Positions 1 through 8,088 of a stretch of DNA of 19,109 bases are shown in pieces; within the stretch, counting starts at the first letter, position 1, and each line of letters starts with the position of its first letter. Position numbers and translations under genes: made by a program. The stretch covers positions 1-19,109 of the forward strand of contig CAZLVF010000025.1 in assembly GCA_964562925.1 (NCBI GenBank), in the 5' to 3' direction. The notes beneath the pieces are model-generated. The model was not told the DNA's origin. It searched no databases and saw only the letters and a program-made list of their open reading frames with translations. Source of the DNA: CAVXDP01 sp964562925 (GTDB taxonomy: Archaea; Thermoproteota; Bathyarchaeia; 40CM-2-53-6; CAVXDP01).

Positions 1-51
1 ATTGGCTTCTTCAAGTGAGATGAGCGTTCTGAAGATCTTCCGTTCACTCAT
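1..51 (-). CDS. Start of a second MoeA-like molybdopterin molybdotransferase (partial)
   Basis: Seventeen codons run from an ATG at 51 to the window edge and read MSERKIFRTLISLEEAN. The FRTLISLEEA pattern is the usual beginning of MoeA proteins, which insert molybdate or tungstate into adenylated molybdopterin. The start lies 7 bases beyond the TAG stop of the complete moeA upstream, so the two would be co-transcribed. A purine stretch AAGGGAG directly precedes the ATG, closer than an ideal ribosome site. Tandem moeA paralogues are common in archaea. The call rests on very few residues and on the neighbour. Confidence 0.55.
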   Translation of the reverse strand, partial: MSERKIFRTLISLEEAN

Positions 52-58
52 CTCCCTT

Positions 59-1324
59 CTACCTCTCGACGGGACGGAAGAGGTCTACTTCAACCGTCTC
101 GTCTTCCTCGATCCCTTCCTTCTCCTCTGGGATGATCACTATGCCGTTGGATCTGGTCATGCTTGAGAGGATGCTTGACCCAGTTGTGCGGATCAGTTCA
201 GCGAGATATCCTTCAACCGTCTTTTTGACTAAGACCCTTGCAAATGTTCTCATTCCAAGCGATGATGGTATCCGACTGGTCAGCTTGGCTCTGACGAGGG
301 TTCTGAAATCTTGGCCCGTGCCAAGCACTAGGTGGATCAGCGGCAGCACGAAGACGTTGAAACCTATAATCGCGGCTACCGGATGGCCTGGAAGAGAGAT
401 AACCGGCTTACCTTCTACGACTGCCAGTCCAGTCGGCAAACCTGGCCTCATCGAGATCCCATGGACAAGCATTCCAGGCTCGCCAAGCGAGTTGATAGCT
501 TCAGGAACAATATCGGCCTTTCCAACCGAGGTACCTGCACTGATCAGCACGATATCACATTTCTCGAGGCCTTCCATAATTCGGTGGGTCACATCTTCCA
601 TACGGTCCCGAACGATCCCAAGATCCAGAGGCACGCCTCCATGCTCTATGACAAGGTTGAAGAGTATCGGTCTGTTCACGTCGACGGTCTTTCCCAACCC
701 GATCTCTCTAGCCGTTGAGACAAGTTCCTCTCCCGTGGAGAGGACTCCTACTATAGGCTTCTTGGCTACCAGAACTGTTTCGACGCCGACAGCTTTCAGC
801 ATCCCAACGTCTTGAGGTTCGACTCTTATTCCATGCCTCAATGCTATGGATCCTTTCTTGACATCCTCTCCTACCTTGATCACGTTCTCGCCTGGCGCTA
901 AGGGAGAGTAAACGTGCAAGGTATCGACGTCAATCTTCTTCGTGTGTTCAACCATTACTACTGCATTGGCGCCCTCCGGTACCGGGGCTCCAGTCGCAAC
1001 CTGAACCGTCTCTTTCCTATCTATTCGATGAGATGGAGACATTCCAGCAGCGATTTCTCCTGTGACCTTCAGCTCGATAGGGTTTGTGAGCGAGGATCCA
1101 AAGGTTCCTTCAGCCCAGAGAGCATAGCCGTCTACAGCCGACTTATCGTAGGAGGGGACATCAAGAGGTGAGATAACATCTTCACCTAGAATACGTCCGA
1201 GTGAACTGTCTGACCGAACAGTCTCAAGTTGCGGCTTTACATCACCAAGCGCTTGCAAAAGCTTTCCCAGCGCGTCCTCGATCTTCGTCGTGTGTTTGAA
1301 CCCGCTAGTCCGAGACCCGGTCAT
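59..1324 (-). CDS. moeA: MoeA-family molybdopterin molybdotransferase
   Basis: This 421-residue protein has the normal MoeA length. MoeA inserts molybdate (or tungstate) into adenylyl-molybdopterin to make the active cofactor in the cytoplasm. Visible motifs are DVPSYDKSAVDGYA (55-68, the MoeA N-terminal signature), STGEEL (196-201), SAGTSVGKAD (262-271, equivalent to the SGGVSVGxxD motif), MRPGLPTG (292-299) and LPGHPVAA (311-318). A C-terminal beta-rich domain IV follows. The ATG start at 1324 fits the family, which normally begins shortly before the first conserved helix. It lies 54 bases downstream of the thiF-like gene and just upstream of another moeA-like start, so a co-transcribed cofactor group is likely. 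Whether the metal is Mo or W cannot be read from the sequence. Confidence 0.92.
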   Translation of the reverse strand: MTGSRTSGFKHTTKIEDALGKLLQALGDVKPQLETVRSDSSLGRILGEDVISPLDVPSYDKSAVDGYALWAEGTFGSSLTNPIELKVTGEIAAGMSPSHRIDRKETVQVATGAPVPEGANAVVMVEHTKKIDVDTLHVYSPLAPGENVIKVGEDVKKGSIALRHGIRVEPQDVGMLKAVGVETVLVAKKPIVGVLSTGEELVSTAREIGLGKTVDVNRPILFNLVIEHGGVPLDLGIVRDRMEDVTHRIMEGLEKCDIVLISAGTSVGKADIVPEAINSLGEPGMLVHGISMRPGLPTGLAVVEGKPVISLPGHPVAAIIGFNVFVLPLIHLVLGTGQDFRTLVRAKLTSRIPSSLGMRTFARVLVKKTVEGYLAELIRTTGSSILSSMTRSNGIVIIPEEKEGIEEDETVEVDLFRPVER

Positions 1325-1378
1325 AACAATAACCCTTGAACGATGGAGGGGACGTGGCGCTTATCTATGTTGCTGAGT

Positions 1379-2143
1379 TCAAATTCCATACGCTGACTGT
1401 TGTCGGTCGTCTCCGCATTCTGGACAGTTGGAGTCGCGTCTTATCTCGATCTCTCTTATCTCCGTTTGAGACCCATCGATTATGATCAGCCTACCGATCG
1501 CAGGCTTTCCAATTCCTGTAATCAACTTAAGAACTTCCATGGCTTGGAGGCTGGCGACCGCTGCAGGTACTGAGCCTACAACTGGAAACTTCTCTATTCT
1601 TGACGTGACCTTACCGTAAAGGCAGAATAAACATGCAGTTTTTCTCGGAATAATCGTCATCATGTGTCCATGGAGGCCCTCTATGGACCCATGGATGAAC
1701 GGGATATTGTTTCTAAGGGCTGCACGGTTCAGCACGAATCTAGTCTCGAGGTTGTCCATCCCGTCAACTATGATGTTGCATCCCCTAACCAACTTGTTTA
1801 TGCTAGCGTCTGCGATCCTTTCTTTGCTCGTCTCAACCGTGATGTCTCGATTCAGACTGAGAAGTTTCTGTTTGGCCGATTCAACCTTGGGTTTTCCAAT
1901 ATCGTTCTCCCAGTGTAGGATCTGTCGGTTGAGGTTGCTCAGCTCCACCTCCTCGCTGTCGACAAGTCTCAACGTGCCCACTCCCGCCGCCGCCAGGTAG
2001 ATGGCGGCAGGGCAGCCTAATCCTCCGATCCCGGCTATCATCACTCGAGCTGACTTCAGTTTCACCTGTCCTTGAGAGGACCATCCGTTGATCCTCATCT
2101 GCCTGTCGTAACGTACAAGTTCTCTCTCTGAGAGTTGAACCAT
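1379..2143 (-). CDS. ThiF/MoeB/HesA-family E1-like adenylyltransferase
   Basis: This Rossmann-fold enzyme belongs to the family that adenylates the C-terminal glycine of ubiquitin-like sulfur carriers (MoaD, ThiS, SAMPs), here probably for molybdopterin synthesis given the adjacent moeA. Numbered from an upstream ATG at 2167, it shows GIGGLG (46-51), the ATP-binding D70, N80-R81, K93 and DGMDN (135-139), and two zinc pairs CLFC (179-182) and CPEC (248-251). I chose the ATG at 2143 because AGGGGA lies about 9 bases upstream and family members usually begin just before the RYDRQ-type motif; the ATG at 2167 would add 8 residues. The crossover-loop cysteine expected in MoeB-like proteins is absent: no Cys occurs between C182 and the VASLQAMEVLKL helix. 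MoeB, ThiF and HesA cannot be separated by eye. Confidence 0.85.
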   Translation of the reverse strand: MVQLSERELVRYDRQMRINGWSSQGQVKLKSARVMIAGIGGLGCPAAIYLAAAGVGTLRLVDSEEVELSNLNRQILHWENDIGKPKVESAKQKLLSLNRDITVETSKERIADASINKLVRGCNIIVDGMDNLETRFVLNRAALRNNIPFIHGSIEGLHGHMMTIIPRKTACLFCLYGKVTSRIEKFPVVGSVPAAVASLQAMEVLKLITGIGKPAIGRLIIIDGSQTEIREIEIRRDSNCPECGDDRQQSAYGI

Positions 2144-2189
2144 TCGAAGTCTTCCCCTGAGGTTCATCTACGAGGATGGATCTATTTCC

Positions 2190-3300
2190 TCAGGCCTTCC
2201 AGTCGACCCAGGAGAATTTTCTCTGTAACGTCTTCGTGTAGAAAAGTTTCCAGTCGAGGCCTATCTTACTAAACCATTCGTTGTAGACACGGGGGTCTAT
2301 ATAACTCTTCAACGATGTGCCAAGGTTGTAGTCTCGTGTTGCCTTGACGGTTTCAATCTTGACCCGAAGCTCCTTGGCTCTTTCCCTCGACTTCTTTGTC
2401 TTCATCGATCTAAGCTTCTTCAACCTCTCCATCTTCTTCGCGAGGGATTCATGCCATTTCTTTGGAAGTTTTCTCTTGTGATTACAGACCTTGGCGGCTT
2501 CAAGGTTGGCCATAGCGGCAACATGCTTCTTCAGATACACCGGGTCGTCCCTTGAGACCTTGGCCTCTTCCAGATACTGCTCCACGGCCTTCGATGCATG
2601 GTATGTTCTGAAAACTTTGGCTGTAAGGCCGGGCATAACCTCGTCCAGAAACTCTCCAACGTTGTCGGATCTAACGCCCTTGAAGATCGTAGATTTCGCG
2701 GTCCTCTTGAGTTGCGCTATGTTCCTAACAACTGGTTCAGGGAGGACGACATCTTTATGGAATCTGACCGAGTCCTTCCCCAGAAAGTCGAATGTTGTTA
2801 ACCCGTTTGGTTTGATCTTGATATGCTCTGGTCTGAGTGTAGTTGCGCCTACAGTATCCGTCTCGTCCTTATCCTTCTCATCGCCTACACGAAACTTCAA
2901 CACGTCGATAAGGTGGCATACGGTCGCGATCTTCCGTCTCTTGGGATCTTCAGATTGGAGGTTCGATTCTATGTGGTCTCGAACCTTGTTCATCATCTTC
3001 TCGAGTTTCGTTGCCATGTCAAATTTCTCGATCTCGCGTTCCTGTTTCGGCGTTGAAGAGTCACTCAGCCATACATACTTCTCTTTTCCACGGAGCTTAT
3101 CATCCCATTTGGCTACCCACATCGAGTCTGGTTGCCAGATTCTCCCTTTCCAGTTTCCCTCTGGGGTAGGCGCATCCGGCGACAGGTTTAGAATGACATC
3201 GCTTTGTCCTGCTCCTTCCTTCCATCTTCCTCGAAGAGGATGCTTTCCTCGCCCCATGAAGATACATGAAGGTTCAACCATGTAATTGCCAAGCTCAACC
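2190..3300 (-). CDS. Eukaryotic-type DNA topoisomerase IB, 5' end missing in gap
   Basis: It relaxes DNA through a 3'-phosphotyrosine intermediate. Counting from the Met at 3281, the complete catalytic set is visible: R131 in KFRVGDEK, K169 in FDFLGKDSVRF, R225 in AKVFRTYHAS, H268 in VCNHKRK and the nucleophile Y327 in SYIDPR, matching human Top1 R488, K532, R590, H632 and Y723. A basic linker helix lies between H268 and Y327. The frame stays open upstream of that Met (VELGNY, to 3299) into the N run, so the Met at 3281 is internal. By comparison with human Top1, roughly 150 core residues are missing. Topo IB of this type is known from Thaumarchaeota and relatives and is a useful lineage marker. 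The stop lies 46 bases before the thiF-like start. Confidence 0.93.
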
Positions 3301-3400
3301 NNNNNNNNNNNNNNNNNNNNNNNNNNNNNNNNNNNNNNNNNNNNNNNNNNNNNNNNNNNNNNNNNNNNNNNNNNNNNNNNNNNNNNNNNNNNNNNNNNNN
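3301..3400. other. Assembly gap of 100 N
   Basis: This run of exactly 100 N is probably a placeholder of unknown true length. It removes the 5' part of the topoisomerase IB gene. The missing topoisomerase segment alone needs more than 100 bases, so other sequence may also be absent here. Confidence 0.95.
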
Positions 3401-3413
3401 AACCCTATGTTGT

Positions 3414-4499
3414 TTATTCTATGATCTCCCAAGCCGGGCTGTATCTGTCAAGTATTTCGATTGTGCGCTTGTCAAGTATATGTTCACGTTCTGGGATCTC
3501 GACATTCTTCGCTTCTCCGCAAAGCTCTGTTGAGAAGTACCGCTGGCCAGTATCATTTATCATGGTGACTATTCGTCGGTATTCGCTGTGACGTTTTAAC
3601 AGTTTGATGACCGCTGCGATATTGCACCCTGACGATATTCCGCAGAAGATTCCTTCTTCTAGAGCGAGTCTCTTCGCCATCGTGATCGCCTCATCTGAAC
3701 TTACAGTTATAACGCCTGTCAAGAGGCTGAGATCCAAGTTATCTGGAACGAAACCATCTCCGATACCCTCTATCCTATGCGTTCCCCATTTTCTATGAGC
3801 GAGGATAGGCGCCTCTTGTGGTTCCACAGCGTACAAGCGGATGCTCCTCTTCATTTTTCGTAAGTATCGGCCGACGCCGGTTAAGGTTCCTCCGGTTCCC
3901 TGGGAAGCAACGAAACAGTCGACTCTGCCAGCGGTCTGCTTCCATATTTCCGGGCCCGTCGACTTGTAATGAGCTTCCACATTCGCGGGGTTGCTGAATT
4001 GGTTAGGTTCCCAGTACTTTCTAGGGTTCGCCTTCTTCAATTCGATGATTTTGTGAAGCGAGAGGTCGACATCGCTTTCGGATCCTGGAGTCTTTACTAT
4101 CTCAGCTCCGTACGATTGAATTGTCTTCATCCTCTCGCCGCTCATGCCCGATGGAATAACTATGGTCACAGGAAAGCCAAGCGCTCTACCAACAAACGCA
4201 CAGGAGATCCCGGCGTTTCCAGTAGAAGCCTCGATGATCGTCATTCCAGGTTTGAGTGCTCCGGTTTGTAAGGCCTCCGTGATCATCTCGTAATAGATTC
4301 TGTCCTTTAGGCTTCCAGTCGGGTTGACATATTCAATCTTGACAAGTACCCCCGAGATTACACCTTCATCTCTGGGGATTCTGGCGAGTTTGACAAGGGG
4401 CGTGTTCCCTATGATGTCAAATATGCTCTTTGTGTACTGATCAACCAGATTGCGAGGAGCTCCACTCTTCTCTGCCATAATATCTTGCCATGCTTGCAT
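3414..4499 (-). CDS. Cysteine synthase family PLP enzyme (CysK/CysM/CBS type)
   Basis: This 361-residue fold-type II PLP enzyme probably makes cysteine from an activated serine (O-acetylserine or O-phosphoserine) and sulfide. Visible motifs are the PLP lysine K65 in NPTGSLKD, the substrate loop ASTGNAGIS (91-99), the phosphate-binding GTGGT (201-205), and a late ISSGCN segment that should hold the pyridine-nitrogen serine. No CBS regulatory domain follows. The first ~25 residues precede the usual start of the fold, and an internal Met at residue 8 is an alternative start. It is transcribed alone, with a TATA-like element upstream. Activated-serine preference cannot be told from these motifs, and cystathionine beta-synthase activity is possible. 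Confidence 0.88.
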   Translation of the reverse strand: MQAWQDIMAEKSGAPRNLVDQYTKSIFDIIGNTPLVKLARIPRDEGVISGVLVKIEYVNPTGSLKDRIYYEMITEALQTGALKPGMTIIEASTGNAGISCAFVGRALGFPVTIVIPSGMSGERMKTIQSYGAEIVKTPGSESDVDLSLHKIIELKKANPRKYWEPNQFSNPANVEAHYKSTGPEIWKQTAGRVDCFVASQGTGGTLTGVGRYLRKMKRSIRLYAVEPQEAPILAHRKWGTHRIEGIGDGFVPDNLDLSLLTGVITVSSDEAITMAKRLALEEGIFCGISSGCNIAAVIKLLKRHSEYRRIVTMINDTGQRYFSTELCGEAKNVEIPEREHILDKRTIEILDRYSPAWEIIE

Positions 4500-4567
4500 T
4501 CATTCTATTCCAGATAGAGGTTTCGGCTACAGGCAGAGATTTTCATGCTCGACGATCTTCTTGTCAA

Positions 4568-4580
4568 GGAATAAAATGGA
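4568..4580 (-). promoter_or_regulatory. TATA-like element upstream of the cysteine synthase gene
   Basis: The minus strand reads CCATTTTATTCC here, the most A/T-rich patch before the cysteine synthase gene. Start of transcription about 25 bases downstream would give a leader of roughly 50 bases. Weak evidence, by pattern only. Confidence 0.25.
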
Positions 4581-4626
4581 CACTGCACGGCCATAAGGAG
4601 GCGAAAAAACTCAGATTGAAAACCGG

Positions 4627-4640
4627 TAACAGAACTGTTA
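4627..4640. promoter_or_regulatory. 14-bp palindrome, possible operator
   Basis: TAACAG-AA-CTGTTA is a perfect inverted repeat with a 2-base centre, lying about 55 bases upstream of the TATA-like element of the cysteine synthase gene and 34 bases past the MFS stop. It could bind a dimeric regulator. It could also be chance. Confidence 0.25.
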
Positions 4641-4673
4641 TGATAGTTTCTTCGCCTTGGTTCAAAGCATTGA

Positions 4674-5675
4674 TTACTGTTCTTGGCCCCTTCTCGGAAT
4701 TATGTTGGACGCTACAAAGGCTAGTCCGGCGAAGATCGTGAGCGAGAAGAATGATGCTGTAAATCCCCATTCGTCGATTAGGTATCCCATAAGGATAGGA
4801 GAGGCGGATGCGATCACCTGAGAGGTTCCATACAAGAACCCTACGGAGGTTCCAGTTGCGCCGGGTTCACCGAGCTCCGACGCGTATATGAGGGACACGG
4901 GAAAAGTTGCAAAAATTCCGAAGCCTATGAGAGGTAGGAAGGCCAATTTCGCCATTCCTTTTGACATAGTGAACCCAAGCAACGAAAACGTCAATAGAAG
5001 AAGGGTTATAGTGAATATTTTTTTTCGTCCTATCTTATCAGACAAGCTTCCCCCTAGAGGCTGAGCTACTACTCCAGACGCGATCATCGAGGCTGTAAGC
5101 ATTCCAGCACTGAGGAGGGTGGATCCCTCTGCTACGAAATAGGAGGGGAGGAATGATGCGAATCCTCTGTACACCATGTCCCTCAGTGATGAAATCAAAG
5201 TCAATAGTACCAAAGGCAAAGTTATGCTTTTGATGAATCCCTTGGTAGATGGAACGGCCGGTTCCTCAAGCATCCGCCACAAAACAATGGTCATTAGTAT
5301 TGGAGGAACGAGAAGAAGGATTAGGCTTTGCCCCCAACCCATTAACGTTACGAGAAATGTAACTACCATTGGAGCCGCGAAGTGGCCTAAGTTCCCGCCA
5401 ACGCCATGAATCCCTGTTGCCCGTCCCTTACCTCTTTTAAACAAGAAGTTGATGAAGGAAATAGATTGGGGATGATAAGTGCCTTGAGCCACACCCATTA
5501 TGATACATACCAATACTATGTGATAGAAATCGCTCGCCAAGTAGAGAAGCAGGATCGATAAACTGTTTAAAAGGAACCCTGAGAGAAGGACAGCCTTCCT
5601 ATAATTTCCGGCGTCAGCTATGTAGCCGGCCCCAAGACCCGCTATGAATGAAATTAATAGAACTAATGAGACTAG
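4674..5675 (-). CDS. MFS transporter, C-terminal 333 residues (N-terminus in gap)
   Basis: This is the major part of a 12-helix major facilitator protein. Strongly hydrophobic segments alternate with short loops. A motif A-like loop GGSLSDKIGRKK stands at the start of the second half. An earlier segment, YHPQSISF followed by RGKGRATGIHGVGGNLGHF, resembles the Fsr (fosmidomycin-resistance-type) branch of MFS exporters. The substrate is unknown. The first one or two helices are lost in the N run. Reading straight through the gap would join it to the flavoprotein upstream, but that is an artefact of the 100-N filler happening to keep frame. It ends 175 bases before the cysteine synthase gene. 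Confidence 0.85.
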   Translation of the reverse strand, partial: LVSLVLLISFIAGLGAGYIADAGNYRKAVLLSGFLLNSLSILLLYLASDFYHIVLVCIIMGVAQGTYHPQSISFINFLFKRGKGRATGIHGVGGNLGHFAAPMVVTFLVTLMGWGQSLILLLVPPILMTIVLWRMLEEPAVPSTKGFIKSITLPLVLLTLISSLRDMVYRGFASFLPSYFVAEGSTLLSAGMLTASMIASGVVAQPLGGSLSDKIGRKKIFTITLLLLTFSLLGFTMSKGMAKLAFLPLIGFGIFATFPVSLIYASELGEPGATGTSVGFLYGTSQVIASASPILMGYLIDEWGFTASFFSLTIFAGLAFVASNIIPRRGQEQ

Positions 5676-5775
5676 NNNNNNNNNNNNNNNNNNNNNNNNN
5701 NNNNNNNNNNNNNNNNNNNNNNNNNNNNNNNNNNNNNNNNNNNNNNNNNNNNNNNNNNNNNNNNNNNNNNNNNNN
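5676..5775. other. Assembly gap of 100 N
   Basis: This is a nominal gap between the MFS transporter and the flavodoxin-like protein. It hides the 3' end of the flavoprotein gene, the 5' end of the transporter gene, and possibly more. Confidence 0.95.
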
Positions 5776-6236
5776 TTTGCGAATAGTTTGGCCTTTAGGT
5801 AGTTCAGCGATTTGTCGATCATGCCTACTAGGGCGTCGGAGGCTGAGATGTCGCTTTCTTCAAAAGGGGCTACCAAGACAATTCTTTTGCCCTTCATTCT
5901 ATGGGCGAACGTTGGATGCGAGAATGCATACCAACGGTCTATGAAGGCTTTTAGTTGAGCGGATGGGCCGTACCAGTATAGGGGCGTGCCTAAGATTATC
6001 GCGTCGCTCTCGTAGATCTTATTGTACAAGGTCGACATGTCGTCTCTGATTTTACAATCACCAGTCTTTTTGCAGTAGTCGCTGCACTCGGACTGGCAGG
6101 GTTTGATATCTAGATCGTTTAGAAAGATCTTCTCTATTGTTGCGCCAGCGTCTCCAGCGCCTCTAAGCACCTCGCTTACTAGAATATCGGTGTTCCCTTC
6201 TTTTCTGGGGCTACCAACTATACCAAGCGTTTTCAT
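5776..6236 (-). CDS. NAD(P)H-dependent FMN reductase / iron-sulfur flavoprotein-like, C-terminus in gap
   Basis: About 153 residues of a flavodoxin-fold protein are present; the family is usually around 180-200. The N-terminal GSPRKEGNT (residues 8-16) is the FMN-phosphate loop, and LGTPLYWYGPSAQLKAFIDR is the typical second flavin-contact region. Between them lies a four-cysteine stretch, PCQSECSDYCKKTGDCK, with spacing C-x3-C-x3-C-x5-C. Iron-sulfur flavoproteins of methanogens have a compact C-x2-C-x2-C-x5-C motif, so a 4Fe-4S cluster is possible but the spacing is stretched. The role is probably electron transfer or reduction of small quinone-like or oxidised compounds. The ATG at 6236 has its own promoter-like region upstream. 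Confidence 0.85.
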
Positions 6237-6272
6237 CTATATCCAACCAGACAAAGCGTTTGTAGTAACCTT

Positions 6273-6299
6273 GCATGGTACGTTACATGCCTATATAAT
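6273..6299 (-). promoter_or_regulatory. TATA box plus imperfect palindrome upstream of the flavoprotein gene
   Basis: On the minus strand GATTATATAGG (6289-6299) is a good archaeal TATA box. Immediately downstream lies GCATGTAACGTACCATGC (6273-6290), an 18-bp imperfect palindrome with 7 of 9 positions symmetric, sitting between the TATA box and the expected start site near 6268. That is a usual place for an archaeal repressor to bind. Confidence 0.45.
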
Positions 6300-6375
6300 C
6301 TCGATAGAGAATCAATTCCCGTAGGAAGCATGCGGGGAGCTTTCAAATAGTGGTTGAGTGAAGGCGTTGCTATGC

Positions 6376-7476
6376 TTATTGTGATTTTACACTAACAAGT
6401 CTTTCATAGTTCTTCTCTATTCTTTCGGTTAGATGCTTCAACTTTATCGATCCTCTGCTTTTGGCTATAGCTGCGATGACTGATCCTCCGGCACCGACTC
6501 CTTCCTTAACGACACCCGTCTCGTACGCTCTAAGCCCGGGATATTTGGAAGAGCCGAAATCGATGTTGGCTGCAAGGATAGGGACACGAGCGATCTGAGT
6601 TACTATACCTCTAATGTCAGAAGTTGAATCTTGGACTATCCATCTTGTTGTTCCTACAGCTAGGTTTTTCAACGCCTCTCCTGAACTCACTTCGGCTATC
6701 GCAGCGAGGATAGGGGTCATCTGAGTGCCACCAGCCATCAATATGGGAACTTTTTCTGATGCTCCGATAACCATGCCTGCAATAGCTGCCATCGTAGGAT
6801 CCCCAACAAGTCCGATAGCTTTCAACGGGTCCCGTTGGAGATCCCCAGGCTGAATCTGCGCAGCCTTTAGTCCAGCCTCTACTGTTTCTATCTTGAGCGG
6901 ATGAGGGTTGCTTACCATGCTGCTGCTCACCTTTCTTTTGGCATCGAACCCCATCGCTAGAAGAACTGCGAGAGCGGTTGTTGTTCCTCCTGGAATGCTT
7001 TCTCCAATAACAAGGTAGTCGCCTGTCTCTGACAACTCTTCGCCGATAATTCGAGCATTCTCGAATATCTCGCCAACCCTTTCCACCGCCCTTCCGGTTC
7101 GGATATCTCTCCCTGGAGAACCGTCCAACTCTATGAAGGGGACCAAGGGCTTGACCTTTGATCCAGCACTGGCTATGAGGATCGGTATCTCTGCTAGGCG
7201 TAGAGCCGACATGCTGATCAGCGCTGGCGTGGGGATGCCGTCCGGCGTTACAGGCACGCCTGGTATGCACTTACACTTTCCAAGGAGGAGTAGTTCGACA
7301 TCGGCTGGTGGTGTATAGTCAGTAATCTCTGGGTTTGCTCCGGCTGCCGAGAGACCGGGGATCTTCGCTGTCTCTGTTGTGGCTATCACGCATACGAATA
7401 GCGGATGTTTTCCTTCAATCCTTTCTAGGAAGCGCTGGGCTTTCTTTGTCTCGTGAAATAGGGTTAGGCCATGCAA
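6376..7476 (-). CDS. cobT: Archaeal CobT-like nicotinate-nucleotide:DMB phosphoribosyltransferase family protein
   Basis: This 366-residue protein belongs to the archaeal family assigned to CobT function (MJ1598-like), which makes alpha-ribazole phosphate, the lower-ligand half of cobalamin. Recognisable parts are FLERIEGKHPLFVC and KIPGLSAAGANPEITDYTPP near the N-terminus, the glycine-rich ESIPGGTTTALAVLLAMG, and VPILMAGGTQMTPILA. The start is a TTG: no in-frame ATG is available before the conserved region, and GGAGA lies about 9 bases upstream. It follows cobY with only one codon between the cobY TAA and this TTG, in the same frame, so it is probably translated by reinitiation. It is the last gene of the cobalamin operon. 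Confidence 0.9.
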   Translation of the reverse strand: MHGLTLFHETKKAQRFLERIEGKHPLFVCVIATTETAKIPGLSAAGANPEITDYTPPADVELLLLGKCKCIPGVPVTPDGIPTPALISMSALRLAEIPILIASAGSKVKPLVPFIELDGSPGRDIRTGRAVERVGEIFENARIIGEELSETGDYLVIGESIPGGTTTALAVLLAMGFDAKRKVSSSMVSNPHPLKIETVEAGLKAAQIQPGDLQRDPLKAIGLVGDPTMAAIAGMVIGASEKVPILMAGGTQMTPILAAIAEVSSGEALKNLAVGTTRWIVQDSTSDIRGIVTQIARVPILAANIDFGSSKYPGLRAYETGVVKEGVGAGGSVIAAIAKSRGSIKLKHLTERIEKNYERLVSVKSQ

Positions 7477-7479
7477 CTT

Positions 7480-8088
7480 TTACTGTCTCCGAAAAGGTTG
7501 GATACTACGCATTGTGGATCTCGCCAGTTTGAGATCCTCTGGGGTATTAACATTTAATGTAACTTCGACCCTGTCCATTATCATAACTTCCTCTTCGAGT
7601 TGTTCTTCGTTGATCCTTTTCCCATCGAGGATATTGACGCCAGCAGGAATCAATCTCGTAAATCCGTTTTTAGAGCCGACATTTTTGATTTGAGATTCAG
7701 AAAGAGCGACCGTTAATGCAGGCTTACCTGAAGCTTTATGCCTGCTGAAAACTTCGTCGACTAGGTCGCTTGTAATCAGTGGAAGATCAGCCGATATCAC
7801 CAAGACATTTTCTAGTCCAAGTTTTTTCACAGCCTCCTGCGTATCTTCAACGTAGCCTCTCCCAGAAGTCTCTAAGACCTTGATTCCGTGCTTCTTGAGA
7901 GTCTCAGCCGTCTCGGGCGTATGTTCACTTGTAGTTACGATGATGTCGTCAACGTCTTTCGAGCCTCGAAGCGCATCTACCACATAGAATATCATCGGTC
8001 TCCCACATATCTCTAAGAGCGGTTTCTCTATGTCAAGATCCATTCGTGTCCCTTTCCCGCCTGCCATTATGAGACCTGTAGTCCTCAT
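7480..8088 (-). CDS. cobY: Adenosylcobinamide-phosphate guanylyltransferase CobY
   Basis: This 202-residue nucleotidyltransferase begins with MRTTGLIMAGGKGTRM, the GTP-binding loop of the family, followed by EKPLLEICGRPMI (residues 21-33) and VISADLPLI (about 98-106, metal/nucleotide site). CobY is the archaeal replacement for bacterial CobU and transfers GMP from GTP to adenosylcobinamide phosphate, giving adenosylcobinamide-GDP. The ATG overlaps the cobS stop (ATGA), a sign of translational coupling. The position between cobS and cobT supports this function over other small nucleotidyltransferases such as MobA, which share the fold. Confidence 0.9.
   Translation of the reverse strand: MRTTGLIMAGGKGTRMDLDIEKPLLEICGRPMIFYVVDALRGSKDVDDIIVTTSEHTPETAETLKKHGIKVLETSGRGYVEDTQEAVKKLGLENVLVISADLPLITSDLVDEVFSRHKASGKPALTVALSESQIKNVGSKNGFTRLIPAGVNILDGKRINEEQLEEEVMIMDRVEVTLNVNTPEDLKLARSTMRSIQPFRRQ

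Noticed and set aside
132..815. Long plus-strand open frame opposite moeA
   Set aside because: It is a mirror of a clearly conserved MoeA, with no domain of its own and low-complexity Ser/Pro/Thr-rich translation.
2491..3285. 264-residue plus-strand open frame opposite topoisomerase IB
   Set aside because: The opposite strand has an intact catalytic topo IB, and this translation shows no family pattern.
4674..6236. One 520-residue protein fusing a flavodoxin-like reductase to an MFS transporter
   Set aside because: The frame is only kept through 100 N of filler. The reductase lacks its end and the transporter lacks its beginning, so these are two truncated genes.
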